A stretch of 64,000 nucleotides of DNA. Source: Lwoffella lincolnii. GTDB lineage: Bacteria; Pseudomonadota; Gammaproteobacteria; Pseudomonadales; Moraxellaceae. The stretch lies in NCBI RefSeq assembly GCF_002014765.1, contig NZ_MUYT01000015.1, forward strand, positions 1 to 64,000. The letters run 5' to 3'. Position 1 is the first letter of the stretch. Every line of letters begins with the position of its first letter. The notes under the pieces were generated by a model, which worked only from the letters and a program-made list of their open reading frames with translations, had not been told where the DNA came from and made no database searches. Positions 61,678 through 64,000 of this stretch are shown here, one piece after another. The translations under genes and the position numbers were made by a program.

Positions 61678-62667
61678 TTAATAATCTGGCATGACCAAGC
61701 TGTCGATGGTCATGGCATCACGGATTTTATCCATGGCGTTTTTTTCGATTTGGCGAACTCGTTCAGCAGAAATGTCATAGACTGCTGCCAGTTCGTGTAA
61801 CGTTGATTTTTGCTCAGACAACCACCGCTGTTCAACGATGTCTCGTGAGCGGTCGTCTAGGGTATCCATGGCTGCCATCAGTGCATTGGTGTTATTGGCT
61901 TCCCAATCAGCCTCTTCAACCAACTCAGCAGGGTCAACACCATCTTCTAAAAATAACTGGGGGGCGTAGCGTCCTTCATCATCATCGTCATTTTGGGTTT
62001 CAAAAGATGCGTCATACGACGTCAGGCGAGATTCCATTTCCAGCACCTGTTTGCGAGTCACGCCTAAGTCTTTGGCGATGGCATCGGCTTCGTCTAGGGT
62101 AAGTTGGTTGTTGCTTTTTTTTAGGCTTCTAAGGTTAAAAAACAGTTTACGGTGAGCCTTGGTGGTGGCAACCTTGACAATCCGCCAGTTGCGAATGACA
62201 AATTCATGGATTTCAGCTTTTATCCAATGTACAGCAAAGGACACCAGACGCACGCCTTTATTAGGGTCAAAACGTTTGACCGCTTTCATCAGTCCTAGGT
62301 TGCCTTCTTGGATAAGGTCGGCTTGTGGCAGTCCATAGCCTGAATAACTGCGGGCAATGTGAATGACAAAGCGTAAATGGGACATGACCAACATACGAGC
62401 AGCCTCAACATCGCCGTCATCATAATAGCGGTGAGCCAACTCTTGCTCTTGCTCTGGGGTCAGTATGGGGATTTGATGCACCGTATTGATGTACGCACCA
62501 AGATTAACCCCAGGGGCAGTCAAGTGCATGGGAATGGCAGGCACAACGGCATGGGTGGGCGTGCCTGCATAATCAATCTCATCTGTATCAATCTTTTGAA
62601 CGTCTTTGTGATGGTCTTTGTGATGGTCTTTGTTATGTCTGGTGTCGATGGGGTGGATGCGTGCCAT
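61678..62667 (-). CDS. rpoH: RNA polymerase heat-shock sigma factor RpoH
   Basis: Sigma-32 directs heat-shock transcription. The 329-residue product has region 2 (LVMSHLRFVIHIARSYSGYGLPQADLIQEGNLGLMKAVKRFDPNKGVRLVSFAVHWIKAEIHEFVIRNW, partly quoted here), the RpoH box region TTKAHRKLFFNLRSLKK and region 4.2 (ELAAVYDISAERVRQIE). The first 45 residues carry DHHKDHHKD repeats from a 12-bp tandem repeat (about 62592-62636). Confidence 0.95.
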   Translation of the reverse strand: MARIHPIDTRHNKDHHKDHHKDVQKIDTDEIDYAGTPTHAVVPAIPMHLTAPGVNLGAYINTVHQIPILTPEQEQELAHRYYDDGDVEAARMLVMSHLRFVIHIARSYSGYGLPQADLIQEGNLGLMKAVKRFDPNKGVRLVSFAVHWIKAEIHEFVIRNWRIVKVATTKAHRKLFFNLRSLKKSNNQLTLDEADAIAKDLGVTRKQVLEMESRLTSYDASFETQNDDDDEGRYAPQLFLEDGVDPAELVEEADWEANNTNALMAAMDTLDDRSRDIVEQRWLSEQKSTLHELAAVYDISAERVRQIEKNAMDKIRDAMTIDSLVMPDY

Positions 62668-62848
62668 GGCGTAACCTTTAGGTAGGGGTTGATTGGGTTT
62701 TTAATATTGAGCATTGAATGTTGGGCGTTTTTTGGTTGTCAGGCCATTGGTTGGGTTATTGTGTTGATTGTCAATGAGATTTTGTCATTATATGAATTTG
62801 ATGAATGGATGTTAAGTGTTGTCGTGTAAGTAAATTGTGATGATGTGA

Positions 62849-63253
62849 TTACCATAAGATAAAGTGGTATTGGCTGGTGTCAGTGTTGTTGCCGATGTCT
62901 ATGTCGCTGTCTATGTTGTCATTGTCCATGCCATTGCCATGGGCTTGCCAAAGCTGTCGGTTGGCATGTTTGGCAAAGGCAGCAATGTCGTGGATAGAAT
63001 TTTTATCAGACGCAAGTAAATAAACCGCCTGTCCTTGTGGGGTGTGTTTAAGTGCCATTTTGGCTTTTAGAAGTGGCATGGGACAAGCCAAACCTTGAGC
63101 ATCAATCACCTGATAAATGGTGATGGCATCGGTCGCTTGACCGTTAATGATTAACTGCTTTTTGGCAAGCAAATCAGTTGCCAGTTGTGGCAGATGTTGT
63201 GATTGTTCGGACAAAGTAATGGTTAAGGTATTTTTGGTTAAGGTATTTGGCAT
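62849..63253 (-). CDS. TusA-family sulfur carrier-like protein
   Basis: The 134-residue product has VIDAQGLACPMPLLKAKMALKH near residues 47-68, where TusA uses the Cys of the CPxP motif to carry sulfur for tRNA thiolation. ATG 63253 (MPNTLTK) is chosen by the end of conserved sequence; the frame extends to 63403 with no conservation. The acidic, Asp/Asn-rich tail of about 30 residues is unusual and repeat-coded. Confidence 0.8.
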   Translation of the reverse strand: MPNTLTKNTLTITLSEQSQHLPQLATDLLAKKQLIINGQATDAITIYQVIDAQGLACPMPLLKAKMALKHTPQGQAVYLLASDKNSIHDIAAFAKHANRQLWQAHGNGMDNDNIDSDIDIGNNTDTSQYHFILW

Positions 63254-63602
63254 GAGTGTGCTTAATTTGTGGGCAGTAACATAAATAAAGCATGATAGCA
63301 AGGTCATTTGATGCTGGCAAGCCATCTTATCTTTGACTGTGTCAATATGAAAAATTAGGATTTTTATCCATGATACTGAATATGTTATTTTTACAATAAC
63401 CAAACAATGTATGACATTAAGGTCATTTTTTATGCAATTTTGTTGGTTTTTTTATTGCCATTACAACCAAATTTGTTTAAGATAATTCATATTAATGATT
63501 GCAAGTTCCTTGCTAATCCATCACGTCAAGTAAACCAACTTGATTTTTCATCAATCAAATATCCCACAACGTTTCATTTTATCCATTTATCAAGGAAGAC
63601 CC

Positions 63603-64000
63603 ATGTCTCACTTCTCACTGACCAAACTTACCCTTGGTGTTACCACCGCTTTAACATCATCTTTGAGCTTTGCCGCTGCCATGGACCGCTCAGGGCAAGA
63701 TGTGACCGCTTTTTTACAAGATGGCACTTACGCCGAAGCCGTTTATACTCATATCGATGCCAATGTTACAGGTCATGATAATGCTCACTTAACAATTGAC
63801 GACCTAAAAAAATACACAAAAGGCAATCCTGTGAATGATGCCGCCAAAGAATATGATTTTTTTCGTTACGGCGTTAAAGCAGATGTGAATGACACCTTTA
63901 GCGTGGGTGTCTTATATGACGAGCCGTTTGGTGCAGCGGCTCAATATGAAGGTAATAGTAATTTTGTCACTGAAAGCGCTGATTCAACTTATGCTGCCTT
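63603..64000 (+). CDS. FadL/OmpE-like outer membrane protein (cut by window end)
   Basis: The visible 132 residues begin MSHFSLTKLTLGVTTALTSS, a signal peptide ending SFAAA, then MDRSGQDVTAFLQDGTYAEAVYTHID and FRYGVKADVNDTFSVGVLYDEPFGAAAQYEG. This N-terminal plug and first strands match FadL-type channels for hydrophobic compounds, as in Moraxella OmpE. AAGGAAGACCC precedes the ATG. The 3' part lies outside the window. Confidence 0.85.
   Translation, partial: MSHFSLTKLTLGVTTALTSSLSFAAAMDRSGQDVTAFLQDGTYAEAVYTHIDANVTGHDNAHLTIDDLKKYTKGNPVNDAAKEYDFFRYGVKADVNDTFSVGVLYDEPFGAAAQYEGNSNFVTESADSTYAA

Overview
The window looks like a chromosomal segment of a Moraxella-type gammaproteobacterium (Moraxellaceae): low-to-moderate GC, an Acinetobacter/Moraxella-like S10-spc-alpha ribosomal block, Fur-type sites before TonB receptors, a TusA-family protein next to a FadL/OmpE-like outer membrane protein, and an IS200/IS605 element. 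The genus assignment is inferred from protein character; no database search was made.

Layout. Positions 1-57 are the right end of an IS605-like element whose full sister copy lies at about 58606-60010. Positions 209-14210 hold the S10, spc and alpha operons (rpsJ to rplQ, with secY and rpoA), complete and in canonical order. A hairpin terminator, a candidate promoter and a 17-bp tandem duplication separate rpsH from rplF. Positions 14335-23160 hold housekeeping genes: a YciO homologue, an EpmC-like protein, yceD-rpmF, fabD-fabG, ispH, htpG and a MarC-family gene. A decayed Uma2-family nuclease gene lies at 22035-22470, and tRNA-Glu(UUC) follows at 23332-23407.

Positions 23550-34500 are largely concerned with iron: a 943-residue TonB receptor of the heme/haemoglobin type, rnt and pyrC, an unknown membrane-anchored protein, an L,D-transpeptidase, and a siderophore receptor followed by a PepSY membrane protein. 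Both receptors have AT-rich Fur-box-like sites upstream. Positions 34904-38298 carry a nitroreductase, a CYTH-CHAD protein and a Tas-like aldo/keto reductase.

Positions 38701-43712 are the most unusual part. Seven co-directional genes encode a Roadblock/LC7 protein, a PAS protein, a periplasmic-binding-protein fold with no signal peptide, two unknown proteins, a small MglA-like GTPase and a further unknown protein. This resembles MglAB or actinobacterial conservon modules and is the best candidate for an undescribed signalling system.

Positions 43847-48291 hold an AhpD-like protein, serA, yceI and pepD. Positions 48424-54758 are a minus-strand molybdenum island: modC lacking its TOBE domain, modB, modA, a free di-TOBE protein, moaE, moaD, a fused mobA-moaC, moaB and moaA. 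It takes up molybdate and builds the cofactor; moeA is absent here. uvrA follows, then the IS605-like element (rearranged-site tnpB, internally deleted tnpA), then ssb, smpB, a DUF423 gene, rpoH, a TusA-family gene and the start of a FadL/OmpE-like gene cut by the window edge.

Across scales, short direct tandem duplications (8-20 bp) recur between genes, at the 5' ends of several genes and as lesions in the Uma2 pseudogene. A palindromic AGGGCGTG repeat is also dispersed through the window.
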